From positions 1 to 48,226 of the forward strand of contig CAZWVR010000005.1 of NCBI GenBank assembly GCA_964637235.1: a stretch of 48,226 bases of DNA. The letters are read 5' to 3'. The notes below the pieces were generated by a model, which was given only the letters and a program-made list of their open reading frames with translations, was not told the DNA's origin and did no database searches. Of the stretch, positions 1 through 7,618 are shown one piece after another; positions within the stretch are counted from its first letter, which is position 1; every line of letters begins with the position of its first letter. A program made the translations under genes and the position numbers. The stretch is from CAZWVR01 sp964637235 (GTDB lineage Bacteria > Bacteroidota > Bacteroidia > Bacteroidales > S143-33).

Positions 1-533
1 TGACGGTGGTTTTCCTCACCGAACAATCCCGAAGGAATATCAATGGAAATAACGAGCTTCTTGTGTGCCTGATTTATTTTCTGGATAATCTCGCCGGGCA
101 ATCCCTCAGCCGGACGGGAAAGCCCAGAGCCGAAAATGGCATCAATCACCACAAAATCAGACAAATCCTGCGGAAAATCCTCGGCAGAAGTGATATAATG
201 CACCTGAACGTTAGTATTTTTCAGCCGGTCAAGGTTTGTTTTAAAGTCCTGCGAATATTTGTCCGTAAATTTCACGACAAATACAATGACCTTATTTGTA
301 AGGCTTTGCTCACGTTGAGCTTTATCAATATGCCGGGCTATTACGAGTCCGTCTCCGCCGTTATTGCCAGGACCAGCAAATATAGCAAAATCATTTTCCG
401 CCCCTATGTTTTGTAAAATCCACTCGGCGGCACGCGAGGCAGCCCTTTCCATCAGATCAATGGACAGAATAGGCTCTTTTTCAATGGTATATCTATCAGC
501 TTCTTTAACCTGGGTAGTCGAAAGGATTTTCAT
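1..533 (-). CDS. nnrE: NAD(P)H-hydrate epimerase (YjeF N-terminal domain), 3' end outside the window
   Basis: The reverse strand reads from ATG at 533 into a YjeF_N protein that runs off the left edge, so only about 177 residues are visible. It begins MKILSTTQVKEADRY and carries the family's FAGPGNNGGDGLVIARH segment and the later DAIFGSGLSR motif. The family epimerises damaged (R)-NADHX and NADPHX so that the partner dehydratase can repair them. In many bacteria the dehydratase (NnrD) is fused at the C-terminus; that part would lie outside the window. The start codon lies 7 bases after the stop of the GH57 gene, so the two are probably co-transcribed. Base composition is odd: 86 of the first 180 bases are G or C by hand count, far above the neighbouring gene. 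Confidence 0.9.
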   Translation of the reverse strand, partial: MKILSTTQVKEADRYTIEKEPILSIDLMERAASRAAEWILQNIGAENDFAIFAGPGNNGGDGLVIARHIDKAQREQSLTNKVIVFVVKFTDKYSQDFKTNLDRLKNTNVQVHYITSAEDFPQDLSDFVVIDAIFGSGLSRPAEGLPGEIIQKINQAHKKLVISIDIPSGLFGEENHR

Positions 534-540
534 TATTATT

Positions 541-1866
541 TTATTTTTTTGGAGTTTGAGAATGTTTACTTTTTAAATATCTTAGTTTTCTTCTAAGCTT
601 TTGAATTTGATTTTTATATTTTTCAATTAAGGCTTCTATTTCTTCGGGAGATTGAGGAATAATATCTCCAAATTCATTAGCTAATTTTTCTTTTATTCTG
701 AGTGTGAAATCAGTTAAAACGTTCATATAATTTATGAAAGCACTATATGGGTCATTATAGGGATTAAAATATTTATGAACATCGCCATCGGCAAAAAATT
801 TTGTGCACATATAATAGAAATGATCGCTTGTTTGTAAATATAGCCAATCTTGTTTTATTTGCGGGTCATCAATAAGTTTAACGTATTTTTCCAAATTATA
901 CAATTTTTCAAAAGCTTCGTTTTGCATTTCATTACCGAGCCAGGCTGATAAATCTCTTGCTTCGTCAGCCCAAGAAATGGGGTAAGGTACACTTAAAGCT
1001 GCTACTGGCTGAAAGTTTTCAATTACTTCTGATGGCGTCATGAATTTAAATTCTGTATTAGAAAGTACATATTTAGGTAAGGCTTTCATAAACTCAAATA
1101 TACCGGTTTCAGCCCATTGATGTTCACCGAAAGTTTCATAGTCCATGAATAAACCGATAATTTCTTCATTAGGATTTATACTATTAAGCCAAGCGACGTA
1201 TTTTTCTGCTGTTAGAGGCCATTGATCCCAGGCTCTGTTAGAGAAGCGAAAAGCTATATCGTCAGAAAGTTGATAGTTTTTTAATAATAAACGTAATTTT
1301 GGAACTCTTGCAGAATAATATAAGTAATTTGGGCTTTTCCAACCTAAAATGTGTTTAGCTCCTTCTGTTATCATTGCTTTGTATCCCATCTGGTACACAT
1401 ATTCGCCAATTTCATCTGAGTATATCAATTCTGTATTGCGGAATACTTTTGGATTTTGTTTAAAATATTTTTTTATCAGTTCTCTATGAATAGCGACTTG
1501 ATTTTGAAATTCTTGTTTACTTTTAAGTGCTGCAAGAGAATGTGAATATGTTTCTGAAATAAATTCTACTTGTCCTGTTTCTGCTAATTTTTGGAAACTT
1601 TCTAATACTTCGGGAGCATATAAACGAAATTGTTCCAAAGCTACTCCTGATATAGAAAAAGCTACTTTAAAATTTGTACCGTATTCTTGAATTAATTCAT
1701 AAAGCAGCTGATTCATAGGTAAATAGCATTTTTGTGCTACTTTATTTATAATAGTACTATTTGCAAAGTCGTCGTAATAGTAATGATCTTCTCCAATCTC
1801 AAAAAATCTATATCTTTTTAATCTGAACGGTTGGTGAACTTGAAAATAAAATACAATAGCTTTCAT
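541..1866 (-). CDS. Glycoside hydrolase family 57 (alpha-amylase / glucanotransferase-like)
   Basis: A 441-residue protein without signal peptide, so cytoplasmic. It has the GH57 signatures in order: the HQP motif at residues 11-13, the nucleophile region with Glu146 in NTELIYSDE, and the acid/base region with Asp242 in MDYETFGEHQW. GH57 enzymes cleave or rearrange alpha-1,4-glucans by a retaining mechanism; in Bacteroidota such genes usually serve glycogen or maltodextrin metabolism. The exact activity (amylase or 4-alpha-glucanotransferase) cannot be read from sequence. The C-terminal 40 residues are charged and probably helical. The gene lies 7 bases upstream of the hydrate epimerase gene on the same strand. 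Confidence 0.92.
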   Translation of the reverse strand: MKAIVFYFQVHQPFRLKRYRFFEIGEDHYYYDDFANSTIINKVAQKCYLPMNQLLYELIQEYGTNFKVAFSISGVALEQFRLYAPEVLESFQKLAETGQVEFISETYSHSLAALKSKQEFQNQVAIHRELIKKYFKQNPKVFRNTELIYSDEIGEYVYQMGYKAMITEGAKHILGWKSPNYLYYSARVPKLRLLLKNYQLSDDIAFRFSNRAWDQWPLTAEKYVAWLNSINPNEEIIGLFMDYETFGEHQWAETGIFEFMKALPKYVLSNTEFKFMTPSEVIENFQPVAALSVPYPISWADEARDLSAWLGNEMQNEAFEKLYNLEKYVKLIDDPQIKQDWLYLQTSDHFYYMCTKFFADGDVHKYFNPYNDPYSAFINYMNVLTDFTLRIKEKLANEFGDIIPQSPEEIEALIEKYKNQIQKLRRKLRYLKSKHSQTPKK

Positions 1867-1883
1867 ATTTTTATTTTTACCAG

Positions 1884-1916
1884 CGAAAATTTTAGTATTC
1901 GTTTAGGAAATTTTCG
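1884..1916. promoter_or_regulatory. 9-bp perfect inverted repeat upstream of the GH57 gene
   Basis: CGAAAATTT at 1884-1892 is matched by AAATTTTCG at 1908-1916 with a 15-base spacer. It sits 18 bases ahead of the GH57 start codon, where an operator or a 5'-leader hairpin could act. No regulator gene is adjacent, so function is only inferred from symmetry and position. Confidence 0.35.
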
Positions 1917-1969
1917 AATATTTGTTTATAAAATTTTATCAACAAAAAATAGCATTTCGTCAAAATTAT

Positions 1970-2374
1970 TTATTTTGTAATACCGCCGGGAGCCAAATAC
2001 ATGCTTGCTTCGTCTCCGTCAAGATATAAAGAAAAATCAATACGTTGTAAATTATCGGCTACTGTTCCGGTACCTTCAACCTCTACATTATTTAATACTT
2101 GTTTTGGTACGGTTGCATGATATCCATTAAGTTTCACAAGAGCAGTATCTCCATTGTTAATAAAGTTAGTTACAGAAAATTCCGAAGAGTTTTTTTTGAT
2201 GATTTGCACTTCATAAGTTTGTTCTACCCCAGAGCCGTCATCTAAATGAGCAGTCCATTTACCTGTAATATTGTCAATGATGTCTGTTTCGGTAGGAGCT
2301 GGTTCTGGTTGGCATCTCCATAATCCTATTATTATCAATAATAAACCTGATAAAATTAAAAATAGTTTTTTCAT
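1970..2374 (-). CDS. Small lipoprotein, function unknown
   Basis: A 134-residue protein with a short hydrophobic leader ending in a lipobox (LWRC, Cys21), so probably an acylated envelope protein. The mature part begins with a Pro/Thr/Glu linker and a GKWTAHLDDGSG segment, followed by alternating hydrophobic and polar residues that suggest a small beta-rich (lipocalin- or barrel-like) domain. I recognise no family. It is transcribed alone, with its own probable -7 element at 2386-2393 (reverse strand). Its 3' end lies about 100 bases from the GH57 start, so it could also be the first gene of that transcript. Confidence 0.75.
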   Translation of the reverse strand: MKKLFLILSGLLLIIIGLWRCQPEPAPTETDIIDNITGKWTAHLDDGSGVEQTYEVQIIKKNSSEFSVTNFINNGDTALVKLNGYHATVPKQVLNNVEVEGTGTVADNLQRIDFSLYLDGDEASMYLAPGGITK

Positions 2375-2385
2375 GGCTTTTTTCG

Positions 2386-2393
2386 CAAATATA
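2386..2393 (-). promoter_or_regulatory. Bacteroidota-type -7 element
   Basis: The reverse strand reads TATATTTG, an exact match to TAnnTTTG, 12 bases before the start codon of the small lipoprotein gene. No clear -33 TTG/TTTG is seen at the usual distance, so the call rests on the -7 box alone. Confidence 0.4.
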
Positions 2394-2469
2394 CTAAATT
2401 AAATTAAAATAATTGGCTTAAATTCTAATTTTTTGGTATGATTATCTAAATAAAATTGATATTTATGTG

Positions 2470-2477
2470 TATTTTTG
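2470..2477 (+). promoter_or_regulatory. Possible Bacteroidota-type -7 element for the lipoprotein pair
   Basis: TATTTTTG matches TAnnTTTG and lies about 135 bases upstream of the first lipoprotein gene in an AT-rich non-coding stretch. It would give a long 5' leader. No -33 box at standard spacing. Confidence 0.3.
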
Positions 2478-2612
2478 TAATTTATTAATTATCAGTAAGA
2501 TATAAGATAAAGCTTTTTGAATGTGATTAATTTGTTTTTATCAAAATTAACTTGTAATAAATAAAATTAAAAACTAAATTCATCACAAAAAATAATAAAA
2601 AACATTAAGCTT

Positions 2613-3344
2613 ATGAAAAAAACACTTTATTTTTTAGGCATTATAGGTATAATCTTTGCCTTTTATGGTTGTAGGAAAGGAAAAGAAGATCCTTTCATTT
2701 CCCTTATGTCTCGGAAAGCCCGTTTAACTGGAACGTGGCAAATTTCGGGTGCCCAGTGGACAGAAGAAGTTTATTGGGATAAAGGAATACCTACGTTATT
2801 CCCCTTGCCAAGCTCCGTATATAATCATTTGGGGATTCAAAAAGATCTCGAAGTCCAATATTACGATTATTACTATGAAAATAATTCATTAACAGAGATT
2901 GACAGAAATGATAATGATACAACAATTTATAGCCCATATACTTATACGATTACTTTTAATAAAGATAACACTTTTGAACTAAATGTTTATTCTAGAACTA
3001 AAAATTCGGATGGTTATTATTCAATGGATAGCTATACCTTGAATGGCTACTGGCATTTTTTGTCTAAGACCGAGGAAGCTAAAAATAAAGAGCGGGTTAT
3101 AATGGAAGTTACTAAATATTTTTATTCTTATAAAGAGCAATATGGTGAAGATGTTTATAGCGATACGGCTACGGCTAATATTTCAGGTTCTGGCTGGATG
3201 AATAGCGATATAGTACAAGTAATTGATCTTCTGGGTCTTTCTAATAAGACATTAAAAATTAGATATAACCAGTCTATTGAGCATGTTAATGGTGATTATT
3301 TTAAAATTTATGGTTGGGTTAGTTTTAAAAAAATAGAAAAATAA
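2613..3344 (+). CDS. Lipoprotein of unknown function, paralogue 1
   Basis: A 243-residue protein with a hydrophobic leader and lipobox (FYGC, Cys20). The mature N-terminus (RKGKEDPFISLMSRKARLTG) is a motif I associate with many Bacteroidota lipoproteins of a lipocalin-like type, where a GTW/GKW segment opens a beta-barrel. The rest is rich in Tyr, Asp and Asn with alternating strand-like pattern. The next gene, 25 bases downstream, is a paralogue with the same length, leader and opening motif, so the pair arose by tandem duplication. The role is unknown; envelope location is inferred from the lipobox. Confidence 0.78.
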   Translation: MKKTLYFLGIIGIIFAFYGCRKGKEDPFISLMSRKARLTGTWQISGAQWTEEVYWDKGIPTLFPLPSSVYNHLGIQKDLEVQYYDYYYENNSLTEIDRNDNDTTIYSPYTYTITFNKDNTFELNVYSRTKNSDGYYSMDSYTLNGYWHFLSKTEEAKNKERVIMEVTKYFYSYKEQYGEDVYSDTATANISGSGWMNSDIVQVIDLLGLSNKTLKIRYNQSIEHVNGDYFKIYGWVSFKKIEK

Positions 3345-3369
3345 AATATAAACTTTAAAATAAAAGGCT

Positions 3370-4104
3370 ATGAAAAAAACAATTTATATCTTAACAGTCA
3401 TTGCTTTAATTTTTGCTTTTTCAAGTTGTAAAAAGGGAGCAGAGGATCCTTCAATCTCTCTTTTATCTCGTAAAGCCCGTTTAACGGGAAAATGGGAAAT
3501 GACCTCAGGTCAATGGCAAACTATAAATTACACAGATAAAAAAGGTGGTTCTTTATTTTCATTGGGTAAAAAAGATGCTAATAGCTATGACACTTATATT
3601 TATGATAATAATAAACTTACGATATATAGTGTAATAGGAGATGAGAAAGATACAGTAATATACGACCCATTTGAATTTATTATGAGGTTTAATCGTGATC
3701 ATACATTTAGAATTTTAATTTATAGTAAACAAGTTAATAATGATTACAAGGATACTTATATTGAGGAGAACTGGGAGATAATTAAAGGTAATTGGTTTTT
3801 CCTATCCAAAGCAGGAGAATATAAGAATAAAGAGCGTGTTTATTTAGAATTTAGACAAGATAGCACTAAAGTTAAATATACTTATCAAAATGGAGATAGT
3901 GATATCTCCATAGATGTATGGAATTATTCTGGTACTAGTATGAATTATGAATATACAATGTTCTTTAATTATTATTACATATTAGACTTTTTGAAATTAG
4001 CAAATAAAGAATTAAAGATTAATATTAATTACAGTATAAAAGATGATAACGGGAAATTAGAGTATAGTGAACAGGGTACTATTACCTTTAATAAAAAGAA
4101 GTAA
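3370..4104 (+). CDS. Lipoprotein of unknown function, paralogue 2
   Basis: A 244-residue lipoprotein (lipobox FSSC, Cys20) that resembles its upstream neighbour along its length: same leader, KKGAEDPSISLLSRKARLTG opening, a GKWEM strand, and shared blocks such as a WFFLSKAGE/WHFLSKTEE segment and a KELKI/KTLKI strand near the end. Divergence in the middle is large, so the duplication is not recent. The two genes are probably one transcript that ends at the hairpin at 4256. No enzymatic motif is seen. Confidence 0.78.
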   Translation: MKKTIYILTVIALIFAFSSCKKGAEDPSISLLSRKARLTGKWEMTSGQWQTINYTDKKGGSLFSLGKKDANSYDTYIYDNNKLTIYSVIGDEKDTVIYDPFEFIMRFNRDHTFRILIYSKQVNNDYKDTYIEENWEIIKGNWFFLSKAGEYKNKERVYLEFRQDSTKVKYTYQNGDSDISIDVWNYSGTSMNYEYTMFFNYYYILDFLKLANKELKININYSIKDDNGKLEYSEQGTITFNKKK

Positions 4105-4255
4105 AACATGGTATGATAAAAAAGAAGGGGATGACTAAAAAGTCAAAAATAAAAAATTGTCACTAACACAACCTATTGATTTTTAAAATGTTATCTTTTT
4201 AAGGGTTGAATAATTTTTAAAAATATATTTATCAGTTATTTTACTGGTATCTAAG

Positions 4256-4288
4256 CCCCCTCTGATTACAAACAGAGGGGGACTTTTT
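4256..4288 (+). terminator. Intrinsic terminator after the lipoprotein pair
   Basis: CCCCCTCTG (4256-4264) pairs perfectly with CAGAGGGGG (4273-4281) around an 8-base loop, followed by AC and five T. The T run is on the plus-strand side, so it serves the two lipoprotein genes. Confidence 0.85.
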
Positions 4289-4383
4289 AGACAGCCTCTT
4301 TTTTATTTTTTTTCTTATAAAATTCGATCTAAATATTTATAATTTCCTTGACTTTTGTATATCCCTACTTATGAGCGTTAGTT

Positions 4384-5304
4384 TTATTTTTTTGTACGTG
4401 CTAAACGGAAGCCGTAATTATAATTAGTATATCCTGGTTTAGGTCCGTCTCTACTTGTTACTGTTGCATATTCGGGTCTATAATGCCATGAACCGCCTCT
4501 GATAACCCTATAACCAGTAGGAGTTTCGTTGACAGGAAAATCTACTGGGCTGTTTTTATAAAAATACGGAGAATAATAATCATAGCACCATTCCCAAACA
4601 TTGCCTGTCATATCATAGATACCAAGTTCGTTAGGCTTTTTGGTACCGACAGGTCTTGGGCCGGTTTGCATAGTTGTTTCATCTACCCAGCCTACTTCTG
4701 CGTAATTATTACTACCACTGAATCTATAACCTTTTGATTTTCTTCCACCTCTTGCTGCATATTCCCATTCAGCTTCGGTAGGTAAACGATAGCCATTTTT
4801 AGTAAAGTCGCATTTTATAGCACCGTCGTCGTCTATATAATAGCATTTTTCCAGACCTTCTTTTTCGCTAAGCCAATTACAATAAGCAATAGCATCATAC
4901 CAAGTAACGTGAAACATAGGGTAGTCTGGTTTCCAGCCCCACCATTTTTCAGGTCTTACGTCGTAATATTTTTTTGTTTCTGGGTGTCCTTGCCACCACG
5001 TAGAATCTGGCTCAGGAGGTAATGTATGAGTTCGATATGAGCTAAATTCGTTAAAAGATTTATCTTTAAGGAATTCCATATATTCTTTGACAGTAACTTC
5101 ATATTTACCGATATAAAAATCTCTAACTTTTACTTCATGGGCGGGATATTCATCAGGATCGCCTTTTCGGAGTTTGTCTTTGTATGGGTTGCCCATCATA
5201 AATTTTCCACCTTTAACAAAAACCATTTCTGGTTTTATTTGAGATTGGGCTTTAAAGAAACTAATGAATAGAGCAAGTATAAGTATTAAAACAGATTTTT
5301 TCAT
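4384..5304 (-). CDS. Secreted FGE-sulfatase (SUMF1-fold) domain protein lacking the catalytic cysteines
   Basis: A 306-residue protein with a signal peptide (about residues 1-21, ending in AQSQ). The rest is one formylglycine-generating-enzyme fold: MVFVKGGKFMMGN near the start, EVTVKEYMEF, YRLPTEAEWEYAARGG, the MTGNVWEWCYD core and a terminal RGGSWHYRPEY...GFRLA block. In true FGE two cysteines follow RGGS-like residues (Cys336 and Cys341 in the human enzyme); here those positions are Tyr275 and Ala280, so oxidase activity is unlikely. The fold is reused for binding or structural roles, for example in the gliding proteins GldJ and GldK, but this protein is shorter and lacks a lipobox. It is the last gene of the 7560-4384 set. 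Confidence 0.85.
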   Translation of the reverse strand: MKKSVLILILALFISFFKAQSQIKPEMVFVKGGKFMMGNPYKDKLRKGDPDEYPAHEVKVRDFYIGKYEVTVKEYMEFLKDKSFNEFSSYRTHTLPPEPDSTWWQGHPETKKYYDVRPEKWWGWKPDYPMFHVTWYDAIAYCNWLSEKEGLEKCYYIDDDGAIKCDFTKNGYRLPTEAEWEYAARGGRKSKGYRFSGSNNYAEVGWVDETTMQTGPRPVGTKKPNELGIYDMTGNVWEWCYDYYSPYFYKNSPVDFPVNETPTGYRVIRGGSWHYRPEYATVTSRDGPKPGYTNYNYGFRLARTKK

Positions 5305-5347
5305 AGTATTTTTTTAAATATTAAACCCCAAAAAATAAATTTTATTG

Positions 5348-5851
5348 TTAACCTACTGCTTGATCATCTCCGAAATCGTCTTCTGGCGTTAAACCTTCTT
5401 CAATAGGTTCTCCTATTTCACTGTTTTTATGGTTATTATTATTCTGTGCTATTTGAGCTCTTGCCAGTGCATAAGTTTTTTTCTTATCCGAAGAAGTGAT
5501 ATGATGCATAACTTTTGCACCAAAATAGAAGGCTATCATCATTTGGAAAGCTACCATAAGTTCGTGTATTTCTTGTTCAAAGCCAACTACTCTTACGTTA
5601 ACTAATTCTAATATTACTACAACAAAAAGTAGGGTTAATGTTAGGATACCTCGGAATGTTCCTCTTGGCATTCCGAAAGTTTCATCTTGATACGGATTAG
5701 GATTTTCTTTTGTCCAAGGTCCGAAAGTGTATTTAATGAACATTATTATGATAAATACCAATACCAGAAGCAACCATAGGAATATTGGTATTAATACTTG
5801 CCATAAAAATTGTTCATAAGGTAAATCAATGAAAGTCATATATTTATCCAT
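5348..5851 (-). CDS. Integral membrane protein of unknown function, possibly holin-like
   Basis: A 167-residue protein with a long hydrophobic segment at about 15-42, two further segments at about 70-88 and 98-115, and an acidic, Asn-rich C-terminal tail that is probably cytoplasmic. The MPRGTFRGILTLTLLFVVV stretch and the FYFGAK motif are its most distinctive parts. I do not recognise a named family. It lies between a coiled-coil protein and the FGE-fold protein in the same transcription unit, and could be the pore-forming or scaffold component of that set. Confidence 0.7.
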   Translation of the reverse strand: MDKYMTFIDLPYEQFLWQVLIPIFLWLLLVLVFIIIMFIKYTFGPWTKENPNPYQDETFGMPRGTFRGILTLTLLFVVVILELVNVRVVGFEQEIHELMVAFQMMIAFYFGAKVMHHITSSDKKKTYALARAQIAQNNNNHKNSEIGEPIEEGLTPEDDFGDDQAVG

Positions 5852-5869
5852 AGCATATTGTTTTTTAAA

Positions 5870-6310
5870 TTAGTGAAATAGATATGCACCTAAGAAAAAG
5901 GAGGCTATTGAAAAAACAATTCCTCCTCCGATGGCGTATTTCATATATCTGTTGTATTTTTCTGAGATTTTATTTGAACGCGTCAGATCTTCTTCACATT
6001 CTTGCTCCATTTTTTTATAGAAATTTCTATCGCTTTTTAGTGTATCTATCAATGATTGTTGAGTATTTAGCATTTCTTTTAAAGAGTCTACTTGTTTTTT
6101 TAGTAGTAGGTTTTGTTTTTTTTCAATTTTATAAAGTTTTGAAACTTTGATAGTTTTTTTTAGTTGTTTATGTGTTATAACCCATAAAGTATCAGTTTTA
6201 CTGAAAACTTCTTTTTTATTATTCGGAAGTATATAAAAAGGGTATTTTGGTTTTTGAGCGAAAGCCACTGTATTTATAAATATGAATATTATCAGCAGTT
6301 TAAATTTCAT
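5870..6310 (-). CDS. Exported coiled-coil protein with C-terminal membrane anchor
   Basis: Starting at ATG 6310 gives 146 residues with a clear signal peptide (MKFKLLIIFIFINTVAFAQ). I prefer this to an upstream in-frame ATG at 6340, which would put ten polar residues ahead of the leader and overlap the previous gene. Residues about 48-115 are heptad-like (KKQNLLLKKQVDSLKEML), and about 122-142 form a membrane segment (AIGGGIVFSIASFFLGAYLF). The layout, a periplasmic coiled coil tethered at its C-terminus, is compatible with a spanin-like or linker role. No family recognised. Confidence 0.7.
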   Translation of the reverse strand: MKFKLLIIFIFINTVAFAQKPKYPFYILPNNKKEVFSKTDTLWVITHKQLKKTIKVSKLYKIEKKQNLLLKKQVDSLKEMLNTQQSLIDTLKSDRNFYKKMEQECEEDLTRSNKISEKYNRYMKYAIGGGIVFSIASFFLGAYLFH

Positions 6311-6320
6311 TTGTATAATT

Positions 6321-6734
6321 TTATGTACCGAATTCATCAATAAAAGAATCTTTAAGTTGGTCTAAGTCCATTTGTTCGACTTGATTGTTTACTTGATTTT
6401 TTTCCAGTTCCAGTTTATCAATTTTATCTTGCAAGATATTGACTTGTGCTTGTAATTGTTGGATTTTTTTCTCTTTTTGCTCAATAATAATTCTGTAATA
6501 TTCATCGTGTTTTTTTATCAAGTCTTGTCTATTTAATTGTCGTTGCAAAATATTTTTTGTAGTTGTAGTTTGACCTGAGGAAGCTTTTCTGAGGAATTCA
6601 AAAGGACCTGCGGCAGCGGCTAAGATAATAGATAGCCACTGCCAATTTGTTTTTATGTATCCTTGTTGATATAGCCAGCCCAGTATAAAGAATATTATTG
6701 TTAGTATTATAAGTATCCAAATCCATTTTTTCAT
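6321..6734 (-). CDS. Membrane protein with two N-terminal helices and a cytosolic or periplasmic coiled coil
   Basis: Starting at ATG 6734 gives 137 residues: hydrophobic helices at about 2-21 and 29-45, then a Gln/Lys/Glu-rich coiled coil at about 75-125. A longer start at 6791 would overlap the amidase gene and delay the hydrophobic leader, so the shorter start, 10 bases after the amidase stop, is preferred. Function is unknown. Small double-helix membrane proteins next to a signal-less amidase are typical of holins, but this one has a long coiled-coil tail that simple holins lack. Confidence 0.7.
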   Translation of the reverse strand: MKKWIWILIILTIIFFILGWLYQQGYIKTNWQWLSIILAAAAGPFEFLRKASSGQTTTTKNILQRQLNRQDLIKKHDEYYRIIIEQKEKKIQQLQAQVNILQDKIDKLELEKNQVNNQVEQMDLDQLKDSFIDEFGT

Positions 6735-6744
6735 AGGCGTGTTT

Positions 6745-7560
6745 TTAGTCAATATCAATATATTTACCGAATACCCAACCTTGGATTTCAACAGCTACTT
6801 TGTACCAGCCATTGTGTTCGTCGATAATATAAACTTTTTTGCCTTTTGGAAGTGCTTTTGCGACTCGTGGTGCATTGCTATTTGGTTGAGATCTTATATT
6901 AAGGCTTGAAGCGATTACTCTACCTACAGTAGGTTTTTCTGGCATACCATCTTCGTCTCGTTTTGTGCCTAATAATCTTTCTCTAAACTTATCGAGAGGG
7001 AAAGCTGGACCTGGGTCTAATTTTCGTTTAGGGGCTATTTCTTCATGTCCGAGAATATATTTAATTCCGTAAGTTTCTATTAGAAGTTCTACTAATTCTC
7101 TGGCGGTATCAATTTGTTCCGGAGTATATATATGCCAGAATCTTGGTCTTGTTTCGTTTCTATGTATTGCTTCAATGACTTCTGAGGGGTTAACGGCTTC
7201 TCCGAACCAAGCTCTGAATATATTGCCACTTTTTGTAAGAGGTCCGTAATTAACCATTTCAATGCCGATAGAGTATTTATTAAATCCGCTACGTCCTTTA
7301 TAATAGCTTCGTCCTGCATGCCAAGCTATAAGGTTAAAAGGTACTAATTGAGTGACGGTTCCGTCTCTGTCAATTATGACGTGTGCGGAGGCTCTTGCCC
7401 TTGGATTTGTAAGGGTATTTAAAGATGTCCTAAAAGGTCCTGCTGTATAGTGCATAATTACAGTATCCAAGTCACCTGGCTTAAATTCGCCGCTATGGTT
7501 CGGGGAGGGAACCATTTTTTTTACTTTTGTCCCGGAGAGGATATGATTTTTTATTTCCAT
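6745..7560 (-). CDS. N-acetylmuramoyl-L-alanine amidase (Amidase_2) with C-terminal SH3 domain
   Basis: A 271-residue protein with no signal peptide. Residues about 28-195 are an Amidase_2 (T7 lysozyme/AmpD) domain: His37 in VIMHYTAG, His172 in LGHEEIAP and Asp182 in LDPG are the expected zinc ligands, with Lys180 at the place of the T7 catalytic lysine. Residues about 211-271 form a bacterial SH3 domain (ASSLNIRSQPN...GWYKV...GWVFG), usually a cell-wall binder. The enzyme cuts the bond between MurNAc and the stem peptide. Without a leader it would need a holin-like route, or acts on imported muropeptides. It is the first gene of a set with three small membrane proteins, which is why a lysis-like role is considered. 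Confidence 0.92.
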   Translation of the reverse strand: MEIKNHILSGTKVKKMVPSPNHSGEFKPGDLDTVIMHYTAGPFRTSLNTLTNPRARASAHVIIDRDGTVTQLVPFNLIAWHAGRSYYKGRSGFNKYSIGIEMVNYGPLTKSGNIFRAWFGEAVNPSEVIEAIHRNETRPRFWHIYTPEQIDTARELVELLIETYGIKYILGHEEIAPKRKLDPGPAFPLDKFRERLLGTKRDEDGMPEKPTVGRVIASSLNIRSQPNSNAPRVAKALPKGKKVYIIDEHNGWYKVAVEIQGWVFGKYIDID

Positions 7561-7577
7561 AACGTAAAAATTTTATT

Positions 7578-7585
7578 CAAATATA
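7578..7585 (-). promoter_or_regulatory. Bacteroidota-type -7 element for the amidase gene set
   Basis: The reverse strand reads TATATTTG, an exact TAnnTTTG match, 17 bases before the amidase start codon. A -33 box is not clear. Confidence 0.45.
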
Positions 7586-7618
7586 CAAAAAAATATAAAA
7601 AATGGAATATTTTTTTGA

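Noticed and set aside
6..416. Plus-strand open frame opposite the hydrate epimerase gene
   Set aside because: It is the antisense shadow of the YjeF_N coding sequence and shows no protein-like features.
4384..4520. Variable region of a diversity-generating retroelement in the FGE-fold protein
   Set aside because: The C-terminal RGGSW...GFRLA block is the right type of target, but no reverse transcriptase gene and no template repeat are present in the window.
4384..7560. Complete prophage
   Set aside because: No capsid, portal, terminase, tail or integrase gene is visible on either side; only lysis-like proteins are present.
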